A stretch of DNA of 33,034 bases from Natronococcus sp. A-GB7 (GTDB lineage: Archaea; Halobacteriota; Halobacteria; Halobacteriales; Natrialbaceae). The notes beneath the pieces are model-generated. The model had not been told where the DNA came from. It searched no databases and saw only the letters and a program-made list of their open reading frames with translations. Position numbers and translations under genes: made by a program. Location: the NCBI RefSeq assembly GCF_029688865.1, contig NZ_JARUKV010000038.1:1-33034 (forward strand), read 5' to 3'. Below are positions 7,394 through 14,962 of this stretch, piece by piece (the first letter of the stretch is position 1; each line of letters opens with the position of its first letter).

Positions 7394-9313
7394 ATGGCCC
7401 TCTCCCACAAACTTTTGATCTCGGTCCTCGTTGGTATCTGTCTTCTCGGGGTCGCTGGGATTTTCATAGCAGATATCGGGTCGACGTCGCCCGACCCGGT
7501 ACCGTTCGAGGACACCGTTACTACGGGCGTCATCCTCGAGAACGAACCTGATGAGGACCGAATCGACGTCCCGAAAGCGCAGGTGTTCTATTCTCAGTAC
7601 GAGTACGTTGTTGGCTATCAGGGGATCGAACGATTTGTCGACGCTAGCCAGCAAACGGGCCATGAAGGCCGCTTTGGCTATCCGACTGGTGTCTATGTGA
7701 CTGATTATAGCGGGACAGCGCTCGAACTCACGACCGACGGCCACCTAGCTGCGAACGGAACGGAGAGCTGGACCGATGCGGAGTCTGCATGGTTCGTTGT
7801 CGGAAGTGAGGCGAGAACGCCTGCCGGAGAAACCGTCGTCCCGTTTTCGAGGCAGGAAGATGCTGAGGCGTTTACGACCGAACACGGCGGCGCCGTAGTG
7901 AGCTGGGAACAGCTTCTGGACCACTCGTTCGAAATCGATGACGCCGATGTCGTCCGAGATCGAGTCGACGAACGTCACGAACGTGGTGACGAGCTGGTCT
8001 CGGATGCAACGCAAGCCCGCGATAGACCAACAGAAGTCGTCGTTGGTGAGGATGTAGCAACCATCCAGGAAGGTATCGATACCGCACCCGGGGGAGCAAC
8101 AGTGTTCGTCCCCTCTGGAAACTACAACGTCTCCGACACTATCGACGTCGACCGGCCGATCACCGTTGCTGGGGAAGAGGGGACGACGGTTCAGGGGGAC
8201 GGAAACGGAACCGTCATCCGCATCGAAGACGATCGAGCTGCGGTAACGGATCTCCAGATTTCCGGTGTCGGTGACGTAGCGGAGGCCGACACTGGAGACA
8301 GGGATCTGGAGGACAGCGAGGACGTCCTCGAGATGGCCTACGGACAGGGAGATGCAGGTATCGAGGTCAACGGCTCTGAAAGAACTGTCGTCGAAAACGT
8401 CTCGATCGAAACACCATCGAACGGAGTCCTGCTTCGGGATAGTCCGGAGGCCGTCGTTCGGAACGTCACTGTCGACGGAAATGACCACTGGGACGACGGC
8501 TACATGGGAGTGATGACGATGCGATCTCCGGGCGGTGTGATCGAAGACTCACACTTTCGCGACGGTCGTGACGGGATCTACACCCATCGATCGCACGAAC
8601 TGATCTATCGGAACAATACGTTGGAGGGGAACCGAATCGGTGTCCATCTGATGTATACCTCGGATGCATTGATCGCCGACAACCGGATCCTGAGTGCAAA
8701 ATCGACCGGGATCGACGTCATGACCGATCCAGAACACAATGCCGTCGTCGGGAACGAGATACGGGATACGTCGCAGGGACTCTTGATGGGTGGGTCGCAG
8801 TCGTACGTTGCCCGGAACGTTATCACTGATACGGACGTCGGCATGACAACTGCAGCAGGGAACTCGATATACGAACGAAACGTCATCGCGGGGAACGTAG
8901 AAGGCGTTCAGGCGAACCAGTTGCTGCCGACCAATCAGGTGACGAACAACGACTTCATCGGCAACCATCGGCATGCAGCTGCACGACTCGGAGTACTCCG
9001 TGTCTGGACAGCCGACGGACAGGGTAACTACTGGGACGGAGCAGTTGGGTCGAGCGACGGGTCAACTCTCGAGCGGTCATACTCGCCGACACACCCCGTC
9101 GACGAGCGACTCCATCGCGTCGATGGGACGCCGACGCTCGCACGATCACCTGCCCTTGACACACTTACTACGTTCGAGGGGACTGTTTCGGGAATGCGTA
9201 CTGAAAGCATCGTTGACACGGCACCACGCTGTGAACCTGCGAATCCAGAACTGCTCGCTCAGACCGAGCAGAATTCCTCGAAGTATGATTTGTGCAAACC
9301 ATCGCTATCATAG
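7394..9313 (+). CDS. nosD: NosD maturation protein with N-terminal NosL-like domain
   Basis: This is a 639-residue exported protein. Residues 5-27 are a signal or anchor helix. Residues about 55-165 form a NosL-like domain (AQVFYSQYEYVVGY, YVTDYSGTALEL, SAWFVVGSEARTPAG, EDAEAF). From about 215 it is NosD: a start typical of periplasmic copper-binding beta-helix proteins (VATIQEGIDTAPGGATVFVP), then many short beta-helix turns (RNNTLEGNRIGVHLMYTSDA, NAVVGNEIRDTSQGLLMGGS) to about 560. NosD works with the NosFY ABC transporter to supply the sulfur/copper centre of nitrous oxide reductase. No nosF or nosY follows; instead a tnpB element begins within about 10 bp of the stop. The C-terminus (GMRTESIVDTAPR) looks complete, with only the last few residues uncertain. 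Confidence 0.88.
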   Translation: MALSHKLLISVLVGICLLGVAGIFIADIGSTSPDPVPFEDTVTTGVILENEPDEDRIDVPKAQVFYSQYEYVVGYQGIERFVDASQQTGHEGRFGYPTGVYVTDYSGTALELTTDGHLAANGTESWTDAESAWFVVGSEARTPAGETVVPFSRQEDAEAFTTEHGGAVVSWEQLLDHSFEIDDADVVRDRVDERHERGDELVSDATQARDRPTEVVVGEDVATIQEGIDTAPGGATVFVPSGNYNVSDTIDVDRPITVAGEEGTTVQGDGNGTVIRIEDDRAAVTDLQISGVGDVAEADTGDRDLEDSEDVLEMAYGQGDAGIEVNGSERTVVENVSIETPSNGVLLRDSPEAVVRNVTVDGNDHWDDGYMGVMTMRSPGGVIEDSHFRDGRDGIYTHRSHELIYRNNTLEGNRIGVHLMYTSDALIADNRILSAKSTGIDVMTDPEHNAVVGNEIRDTSQGLLMGGSQSYVARNVITDTDVGMTTAAGNSIYERNVIAGNVEGVQANQLLPTNQVTNNDFIGNHRHAAARLGVLRVWTADGQGNYWDGAVGSSDGSTLERSYSPTHPVDERLHRVDGTPTLARSPALDTLTTFEGTVSGMRTESIVDTAPRCEPANPELLAQTEQNSSKYDLCKPSLS

Positions 9314-9330
9314 ATACCATAGCGCGGATA

Positions 9331-9350
9331 CCCGCGACTTTAGGCGCGGG
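9331..9350. repeat. Left-end hairpin of tnpB element 1
   Basis: CCCGCG (9331-9336) pairs with CGCGGG (9345-9350) around an 8-nt loop. The same arrangement, GCGGAT then hairpin then GGGAGGAAG, occurs at 18757-18789 at the left end of element 2. This supports its reading as a transposon end. Confidence 0.65.
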
Positions 9351-9372
9351 AGGAAGCGCGTCACTCCGTTAG

Positions 9373-9519
9373 TCAGTCCTCGCTTAACGGCCCGTCAGAA
9401 TCCAACCCCTTCGCACCGCGGAGTAAGATCCCTTTCCACGTCATTCCGTGTGAGTCTTTAATCTCGCTTAGTCGTTCGTACTGTTCCTCGTCGTCGATCT
9501 CTATCTTTATATAGTGCAC
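9373..9519 (-). CDS. Small ribbon-helix-helix-like protein inside tnpB element
   Basis: A GTG at 9517-9519 opens a 48-codon frame ending in TGA at 9373-9375. The product is acidic: VHYIKIEIDDEEQYERLSEI, then the core HGMTWKGILLRGAKGL, then SDGPLSED. One beta strand followed by two short helices is the layout of a CopG/Arc-like ribbon-helix-helix or a similar mini-domain; this is inference from pattern. The core is clearly shared with the two tandem copies in the protein at 32499-32813 (HGLTWRGLLMHTHRQL and HGFTWKGMLLYAGRDL). It is divergent from tnpB1, with a TATA-like box between them about 27-29 bp from each start. GTG is chosen because that spacing suits a leaderless transcript and no ATG is in frame. 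A role in repressing tnpB is possible but unproven. Confidence 0.6.
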   Translation of the reverse strand: MHYIKIEIDDEEQYERLSEIKDSHGMTWKGILLRGAKGLDSDGPLSED

Positions 9520-9540
9520 ACATATTTGTAACACTTACGT

Positions 9541-9552
9541 TGTATTTATAAC
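9541..9552. promoter_or_regulatory. Shared TATA-like box between small ORF and tnpB1
   Basis: TGTATTTATAAC reads as a TATA-like box on both strands (TTTATA forward, TTATAAATAC reverse). Its centre, about 9548, is about 27 bp from the GTG of tnpB1 (9575) and about 29 bp from the GTG of the small minus-strand gene (9519). That is the archaeal TATA-to-start distance, so both transcripts could be leaderless and compete for the same box. Confidence 0.5.
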
Positions 9553-9574
9553 TCACGGTACCGTACTCGTAGTT

Positions 9575-10845
9575 GTGACGACGACCGCCATGAAAACGCT
9601 CGAAGCCACGCTTGCTCCGCCTACTACGGGCAAAGAGCAACGTCTCGAGCGAACCGTGGCGACCTACCGCCGTGCGCTCTCGGATGCTTTCGAGAGTGGA
9701 GCGGATACACAGAACGCGGTCAACGACGTCGTCACGCCGTACACGCTCACGTCCTACGCAAAGGACGCCCTCAAGAACTACGTCCCGAAGCTTCGGGATA
9801 CGTACAACGCGTCGGAACTCAAGGACGATCACCCGGTTCGGTTCACGAACCGCGGTTTTCGTCTCGACCACTCCGACGAACGCGAACACGAGTTCTGTTG
9901 GCGCGTTCCGCAGGCCGGACGTGGCAACGCCTTCTGGATTCCGCTCCAAATCAACCCCGAACAGGAATCCCTCTGGTTCGACCTGCTTGACGAGGACGCA
10001 ACGGTCGGCGAGTTCCGACTGCAACAGTACCGAACGAACTGGGTGCTGCACGTCACCGTCGAGTACGAGATCGCCGAACCAAAAACACCGGACGACCCAA
10101 CTCGGATCGGCTTCGATATCGGCGAGTCCAAGCTTCTGACGGGCTGTGCCTGTCAGAACGACACTCCGACCCAACCGCACATCTACCTCGAGCACTCCGC
10201 AAAGAGATGTACACGACGCTGAAGCGCCTGCAAGATCGCGACGCCGAGCAGTGGCGTGTGGACGAACGCTTCGACCACTACCAGAACGCCCTGACGGATA
10301 TCCTCGAGAAGGCGTCTCGCGAAGCCGTCGAGTACGCCGAGTCCTTCAAGGACCCAGTAATCGTGCTCGAGGACTTGTCGTACATTCGTGAGAACTTGGA
10401 CTACGGCACGTACATGAACCGGCGGTTGCACTCGTGGGCATTCGCCCGGCTCACCGACCGGATCGAAGACAAGGCCCTCGAAGCCGGGATCCCGGTCGAG
10501 TTCGTAAACCCGCGCTACACGTCTCAGACGTGCCACGCCTGCGGACACATCGGTCGTCGAGGATCTCAGGCGGAGTTCAAGTGTACGAACTCGGAGTGTT
10601 GGGTCACGGAGTTTCAGGCGGATATTAACGCAGCAGCGAACATCGCTGGTCGCGTTGACCCGTGGGGAGAGAGCGTTCCTTGGAAACCGGAGCGCGATGA
10701 CTTCTTGGAAGACTCCGTCTTCCAATGGTCGGAAAATCTCCGATTTTCCTCGACGCCACAGGACGGGAGCACCCTTGACAGTGCCACAGCCCACCGCGAG
10801 CCGAGTGCGAGACCCGCACAGACGACGCTCGCGGAGTGGGGCTGA
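9575..10845 (+). pseudogene. tnpB: TnpB-family RNA-guided nuclease, frameshifted
   Basis: The first part (9575-10222) gives an N-terminal helical and beta-barrel region and the RuvC Asp (IGFDIGESKLL, Asp181). After HIYLEHSAK it goes out of frame. The second part continues LRKEMYTTLKRLQDRD, the RuvC Glu (VLEDLSYIREN), a Cys4 zinc ribbon (CHACG and CTNSEC) and the last Asp (ADINAAANIAG). The break is near 10186-10190, where several bases are missing relative to the usual spacing between HIY and LRKEM. All catalytic residues survive, split over two frames, so the protein as encoded should be inactive. GTG 9575 or ATG 9590 (MKTLEATL) may be the start. Only one lesion is seen, so it decayed recently. 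The family cuts DNA next to the transposon motif using a right-end RNA. Confidence 0.85.
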
Positions 10846-10888
10846 AACCTCTCCAGTAGCAGGCTGGATTCCCAACGTTTGGGATTCC

Positions 10889-10904
10889 CCTGCCCTCAGG
10901 CAGG
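10889..10904. repeat. Right-end hairpin of tnpB element 1
   Basis: CCTGCC (10889-10894) pairs with GGCAGG (10899-10904) around CTCA, followed by TGGAGGATGTC. The motif mirrors the left end and sits 44 bp after the tnpB stop. Confidence 0.6.
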
Positions 10905-10913
10905 TGGAGGATG

Positions 10914-11156
10914 TCAAATCGCGGCTAGGACCGCCCAAACCAGAAGTACGTGCCAAATGACTGCGGCGGCGGCTCGCTGGAAGTCGCTTTCCGGAAGCGG
11001 CGGGTTCCGAAACATTGCGTCGTAGACGAACGGCGTGGCGAGCACAAACGCGGCGGCTAGCCCGTACTCCATTGGAACCGCCGTCAGCGCGCCGACGACT
11101 CCTCCACCGACGAGGGCGACGGCGATGGCCAGCAGGATCCAGTCATAGCGGTGCAC
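10914..11156 (-). CDS. Small membrane protein, 80 aa
   Basis: This 80-residue protein has three hydrophobic stretches (about residues 7-26, 31-46 and 62-79), joined by short loops that include an acidic/proline loop (FRNPPLPESDFQ). I do not recognise the family. The start MHRYDWILLAIAVAL is natural. Its stop codon (10914-10916) lies inside the right-end motif of tnpB element 1, so the last few residues may be transposon-derived and the original C-terminus could have been altered. Confidence 0.55.
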   Translation of the reverse strand: MHRYDWILLAIAVALVGGGVVGALTAVPMEYGLAAAFVLATPFVYDAMFRNPPLPESDFQRAAAAVIWHVLLVWAVLAAI

Positions 11157-11239
11157 AGTTTCTCACCTTGACCGTATAAACGAAACCAGGAGGTATAGGT
11201 CTTACACGGCATCACAGGACAGTTCAGCACAAATTCAAC

Positions 11240-11362
11240 TTCGCGGTCGCGCGGAGTCCCCTTCTGCTCACGGCTTCGCCGTTCGTATGGTCAGCGGAAC
11301 CTTCGGTTCCGCGCTATCCTCAAGGAGCGACCGGAGGGAGCGAGTAGGGTGGGGAAGAAGTC
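11240..11362. mobile_element. Palindrome-rich IS200/IS605-type end or MITE remnant
   Basis: This stretch contains an 8-bp perfect hairpin (11294-11301/11305-11312, GCGGAACC/GGTTCCGC with loop TTC) and a second weaker inverted repeat around CGGCTTCGCCG (11271-11281). It ends in GGAGGGAGCGAGTAGGGTGGGGAAGAAGTC. The reverse complement of that end (TTCCCCACCCTAC) resembles the ACTACCCCACCCTACC at 4721-4736, which also borders a tnpB remnant. No coding capacity is seen. Short palindrome-bearing derivatives of tnpB elements (MITE-like) are known in haloarchaea, and this is a likely example. Confidence 0.45.
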
Positions 11363-11389
11363 ATTACCGTTGATGCTCTATGACACAGC

Positions 11390-11596
11390 ATGAACTGGCA
11401 GTGTCGCCTGTACGGCCACCAGTGGCGCCACCCGTGGAACCACGAGGTCATCCTCACGCAGGAGAACGGGCCGGTCTATCCGCTTCGGTGTGAACATTGT
11501 AAGTCCGTCAAACTCCTGGATCGGAACGGAAACGGCTTGCAATCCTCCGAGCGTGAACCACCGCTCCCCAAGGAGACCGAATCGCATCGACGCTAG
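11390..11596 (+). CDS. Small zinc-ribbon-like protein, 68 aa
   Basis: The protein has Cys5 and His10 in WQCRLYGHQWRHPW, then CEHCKS near residue 35, giving a CX4H ... CX2C arrangement able to hold one zinc ion. The tail is polar (EREPPLPKETESHRR). Small single-zinc proteins are abundant in haloarchaea and mostly have no assigned function. The start at ATG 11390 gives the first Cys at residue 5. It is convergent with a UspA gene and lies next to a transposon-end scar. Confidence 0.6.
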   Translation: MNWQCRLYGHQWRHPWNHEVILTQENGPVYPLRCEHCKSVKLLDRNGNGLQSSEREPPLPKETESHRR

Positions 11597-11629
11597 CTAT
11601 GGCCCACCCGTTTCCGTCGGCCGTGGCCG

Positions 11630-12100
11630 TCACCGAACGATCATGACGGGGACCGGTGCTCGTTTGACGACAGTCTCCGCGACGCTACCCAGCAGGAACC
11701 GCTCCGCGCCGGTCCGGCAGTGACTGCCCATCACGATCCGATCGACGTCGTGGTCCTCGGCGTACTCGAGGATAACGTCGTCAGGTTCGCCGAACTCGAG
11801 GACGGTCTCGATACTCCGACCGTGTTCGGCTGCGATCTCTCGTGCATCGTCGAAGACTTCTGCTGCCTTTTCTTCCGCTTTTTCGTGCCACTCACGCCAA
11901 TACTTCGGCGAGACGGAACCCGGCGGCGAGCCGTCCTCGAACGTCGGCCGCATGACGTCGATGAGGCCGAAACCTGACCCGATCGGATCCATGACGTGAC
12001 AGACGACGATGTCGGCGTCGGGGTAGTCAACCAGTGCCGTCTCGAGAGCTTTCATCGAGAGCGGCGAGCCTTCCGTCGGTACGAGGACGGTCTGATCCAT
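11630..12100 (-). CDS. UspA-family universal stress protein
   Basis: This 156-residue single UspA domain starts MDQTVLVPTEGSPLS and ends in the usual PVPVMIVR strand. The ATP-binding motif G-x2-G-x9-G-S/T is changed: it reads GSHCRTGAERFLLGS, so the second Gly is replaced by Cys128 while Gly125, Gly138 and Ser139 remain. ATP binding may therefore be weakened, or the Cys may act as a thiol sensor. Usp proteins are cytoplasmic dimers induced by stress. This is one of five Usp genes in a 12-kb stretch, and its closest partners here are the single-domain copies at 14417 and 22682. Confidence 0.93.
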   Translation of the reverse strand: MDQTVLVPTEGSPLSMKALETALVDYPDADIVVCHVMDPIGSGFGLIDVMRPTFEDGSPPGSVSPKYWREWHEKAEEKAAEVFDDAREIAAEHGRSIETVLEFGEPDDVILEYAEDHDVDRIVMGSHCRTGAERFLLGSVAETVVKRAPVPVMIVR

Positions 12101-12260
12101 ACGTCTCGTACCTTGCGTTCGAGCAAATAGCCACCGGGTGTTCGTACGTGCGGAGCGATCCGTTCAGCCGCGTTCTCGGTTCCCGAGAGCAGTCGAGATT
12201 CGTTTTCCGTCTGTTCTGCCGAATCCGCAGACGGCCAAATTCGTCATCGAGACCGCGCTG

Positions 12261-13655
12261 CTAGCGCTCGTCGTCACCCGATCGAACGAGTCGGACGCTG
12301 ATGATCCGCCTGTCGTCGACGTCCTCGATAGTGATTCTGGTACCGTCGCAGGTGATCCGGTCGCCCGCTTCGGGGAGGCGTCCGGCTTGGTCGAGAACGA
12401 GTCCAGCGATAGTGTCGACCTTCGGTGTCTCGGGGAGGGAGAGATCGAGCGTTTCGTTGACCATCGCGATCGAGGCGTCGCCGCGAACGATCGCCGTTCG
12501 CTCGTCGACGATTCGAATCGGAGCCGGTTCGCGGGGACCGAGAATCTCGCCGGTGATCACCTCGGTTGGATCCTCCGTGGTGACGATCCCTTCGGTCGTC
12601 CCGTACTCGTCGATGATGACGGCCAGGTGGACCTGTGCGCGTTGCATCTCCGCGAGCACCTCGTCGGCTGGCATGGTCTCGGGGACGTGGATCGTCGGCC
12701 GCATCACGTCTGTGAGGTCGAGCTCGTCCGGTTCGCGCGCACCGTAGTCCCGTTCCCGGAGCAGGTCACAGACGTGGACCGTTCCGACGACGGTATCGAG
12801 ATTTCCTTCGTACACGGGGAGGTGAGTAAACCCGCTGTGCGCACAGGTCTGAAGCGCGGTCTCGAGCGAGTCTGTCGTCGACACCGCCACGACGTCCGGC
12901 CGGGGGACCATGATCGCGCTCACCGCCGTCTCGTCGAATCTGAACGTGCGGCGCAACCGGTCACGTTCGTCGGGTTCGATTGCCCCGGCGCGCTCGCCAG
13001 CCTCGATCAGTTCCTGGAGTTCGCTACGGGTGACGTAGGCCGATTCGATCGACGTCCCGGCGCCGACGAGCCCGTTGACGATGCGCGTCAGCTTATCGAA
13101 CAGGACGACGAACGGGTACAGCAGGTACTCCGCGTAGCGTATCGGCCGAGCGACGCGAAGCGCCCACGATTCGGTGTTCTCGACGGCGTAGGACTTCGGC
13201 GCGCTCTCGCTGAAGAGCAACACGAGCGACGTGATTCCGAAGGTTGCGATAAGGACGGCTTGCCCTTCGGTGACGTAGAGCCCGAGTAACGCCGTCGCGA
13301 CGCTCGACATGGCGACGTTCGCGACGTTGTTCCCGACCAAGATCGTGACGAGTAGCCGATGTGGGTTTTCGCGGAGCGATTTGACGACGGTCGCGTTCGG
13401 TGCGCCGCTTTCGACGAGCACGTCGAGCCGATGTTTCGGCAGCGCGAACATCGCGATTTCGGAGGACGAAAAGAATCCTGACACCACCATCAGTATCGTG
13501 ATCGTGACCACGCCGCCGGCGGTCACGAGCCATAGCGGTAGCTCGGGGACGGGCGTCGCCAGCCCGATCGTCGCGACGTTCGTGACCGCAGGCTCCGATC
13601 CCGCTGGCGCGAACGACACAGTTCGCTCGAGGGTTCCCGCAGTCTCCAGTCCCAT
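12261..13655 (-). CDS. DUF21-CBS-CorC (CNNM-type) membrane protein
   Basis: This is a 464-residue protein. After a short exported N-terminus and a helix at 42-60, residues about 45-220 form the DUF21 transmembrane domain with the signature SGFFSSSEIAMFAL (59-72), LVGNNVANV (107-115) and FSESAPKSYA (148-157). A CBS pair follows (about 245-360: IMVPRPDVVAVS, FTHLPVYEG, VIIDEYGTTEGIVT), then a CorC_HlyC domain to the end (VDTIAGLVLDQAGRLPEAGD). This family includes CNNM/CorC proteins linked to Mg2+ or Co2+ export, and the CBS pair usually senses adenine nucleotides with Mg. The order and length are complete. It fits a stress island where adenylate levels are monitored. A start at the TTG or ATG codons downstream is less likely. 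Confidence 0.92.
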   Translation of the reverse strand: MGLETAGTLERTVSFAPAGSEPAVTNVATIGLATPVPELPLWLVTAGGVVTITILMVVSGFFSSSEIAMFALPKHRLDVLVESGAPNATVVKSLRENPHRLLVTILVGNNVANVAMSSVATALLGLYVTEGQAVLIATFGITSLVLLFSESAPKSYAVENTESWALRVARPIRYAEYLLYPFVVLFDKLTRIVNGLVGAGTSIESAYVTRSELQELIEAGERAGAIEPDERDRLRRTFRFDETAVSAIMVPRPDVVAVSTTDSLETALQTCAHSGFTHLPVYEGNLDTVVGTVHVCDLLRERDYGAREPDELDLTDVMRPTIHVPETMPADEVLAEMQRAQVHLAVIIDEYGTTEGIVTTEDPTEVITGEILGPREPAPIRIVDERTAIVRGDASIAMVNETLDLSLPETPKVDTIAGLVLDQAGRLPEAGDRITCDGTRITIEDVDDRRIISVRLVRSGDDER

Positions 13656-13845
13656 CGGTTGCCGTACGAGACGGTGATAGAAAAAGCGGCGCGACGGGTG
13701 GGTGCCGTACGCCCTCTCTACCGAATTAGGACGGAAGTACAGATATTCGCTAATGATATTCGTCTCGATCGGCCTTTCAGTCCAGCAGACGGTTTCCTAT
13801 CCCTTCTATAAGCGACCCCATGGTGTAAACGGCTGGTGTCGCAAA

Positions 13846-14277
13846 ATGACTGATTCGTGGTACGGCCACACGATGGCAGCGGACGAGATCACCGAATTTC
13901 TGAACGAGCAGGCGACCGGCGTGCTCTGTCTCTCGAAGGACCGCCGGGCGTACGGCATCCCGATGTCGTTCGCGTACGACGCGGACGAAGAGCGAGCGAT
14001 CATGGATCTCGGGTTCGCCGAAGACAGCAAGAAGCGCAAGTTCATCGAGACGACCGACGAAGTCTGTCTCACCGTCTACGAGTGGGACGGACCGCACGAC
14101 TGGACGAGCGTGGTCCTGAGTGGGTCGTTCGAACCACTCTCCGACGACGACGTCGACGACGTCGAGGCGTGGTACTATCGCGTGGCGAAAGACATCGACG
14201 TTGCCGCCGGCGACGTCGACCTCGAGTGGTACGAACTCCGGGCAGAGGAGCTGTCGGGCGTCGCGCTCTCCGAGTGA
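13846..14277 (+). CDS. Pyridoxamine-phosphate-oxidase-like FMN split-barrel protein
   Basis: This 143-residue protein starts at ATG 13846 (MTDSWYGHTMAADEI). The open frame extends upstream to 13702, but that extension has no family similarity. The fold is the PNPOx-like split barrel: EITEFLNEQATGVLCLS, RAYGIPMSFAYD, KKRKFIETTDEVCLTVYEW, then SVVLSGSFEPL. Members bind FMN or F420 and reduce or oxidise small substrates; the substrate here is unknown. It lies 140 bp upstream of a UspA gene on the same strand and is probably co-regulated with the stress island. Confidence 0.8.
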   Translation: MTDSWYGHTMAADEITEFLNEQATGVLCLSKDRRAYGIPMSFAYDADEERAIMDLGFAEDSKKRKFIETTDEVCLTVYEWDGPHDWTSVVLSGSFEPLSDDDVDDVEAWYYRVAKDIDVAAGDVDLEWYELRAEELSGVALSE

Positions 14278-14416
14278 CTATTCCGTCGACTCTCGGCCCG
14301 CCCGATCGGATGGGGCGACGTAGAGGTGCCTGCACCCGAACGACGGGGCACCCGCGAACGAGTACTTCGATGTCGTCTTCAAAAAAATTCTTCGAGCATG
14401 ACCACGAAGAGACGGT

Positions 14417-14833
14417 ATGGATATCCTCGTTCCGATCGACAATTCCGAGCCGGCGATGAAAGCCGTCGAACACGCCGTCCGAGAGTATCCGGACGCTGAT
14501 CTCACGCTGTTACACGTCATCGACCCGTCCGTCGGGATGTACGGGGAAGGTGGGATATACGCGTACGACTCGATACTCGAGACACGGCGTGAGGCTGCCG
14601 ACGACCTGCTCGAGAACGCAGCCGAGATCGCAGCGAACCACGACGGTTCCGTCGAGCGCGAAACCGTCGTCGGTTCCCCCAGCAACGAGATAGTGGCCGT
14701 TGCGGAGTCGAAAGACGTCGAACACATCGTCATCGGTAGCCACGGTCGGTCGGGGGCATCCCGCGTTTTGCTCGGAAGCGTTGCCGAACGGGTCGTCCGT
14801 CGGGCCCCTGTACCCGTGACGATCGTTCGGTAA
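14417..14833 (+). CDS. UspA-family universal stress protein
   Basis: This 138-residue single Usp domain begins MDILVPIDNSEPAMKAVEHA. The ATP motif is intact (GSHGRSGASRVLLGS, Gly107/Gly110/Gly120-Ser121), so this copy should bind ATP. It ends PVPVTIVR. It follows the FMN split-barrel gene and is convergent with the double-domain Usp gene. Confidence 0.93.
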   Translation: MDILVPIDNSEPAMKAVEHAVREYPDADLTLLHVIDPSVGMYGEGGIYAYDSILETRREAADDLLENAAEIAANHDGSVERETVVGSPSNEIVAVAESKDVEHIVIGSHGRSGASRVLLGSVAERVVRRAPVPVTIVR

Positions 14834-14962
14834 TTCGTCGCTGCTACTCGTCCTCGTCAAAAAAGAGTTCGGTGAGAACCGCCACGAATCCGGCGACGAC
14901 CAGGCGGACGAGTCCGAGTCCCCAGACGGTGTCGAGCTCGGCATCTTGTTGCCGGCGGAGAG

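Larger units (their letters stand above)
9321..10920 (+). mobile_element. IS200/IS605-type tnpB element 1 (no tnpA)
   Basis: The left end has a hairpin at 9331-9336/9345-9350 within GCGGATACCCGCG, followed by GGAGGAAGC. The right end has a hairpin at 10889-10894/10899-10904 followed by GGAGGATGTC. Both hairpins point the same way, as expected for IS200/IS605 ends recognised as single strands by the Y1 transposase. Inside are a small divergent gene and a frameshifted tnpB. There is no tnpA, so movement would depend on a transposase elsewhere. It lies directly after nosD and ends at the stop codon of a small membrane protein, a place where nosF/nosY might have been. Outer boundaries are approximate by about 10 bp. 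Confidence 0.75.

Noticed and set aside
7745-8488. 247-aa minus-strand frame
   Set aside because: Antisense to nosD; its regular strand-like pattern comes from the beta-helix repeats on the other strand.
12138-13289. 383-aa plus-strand frame
   Set aside because: It is the antisense frame of the DUF21-CBS-CorC gene with no domain of its own.
13702-13845. Upstream extension of the FMN split-barrel frame
   Set aside because: The first 48 codons show no family similarity and contain a non-protein-like stretch; the ATG at 13846 gives the usual start.
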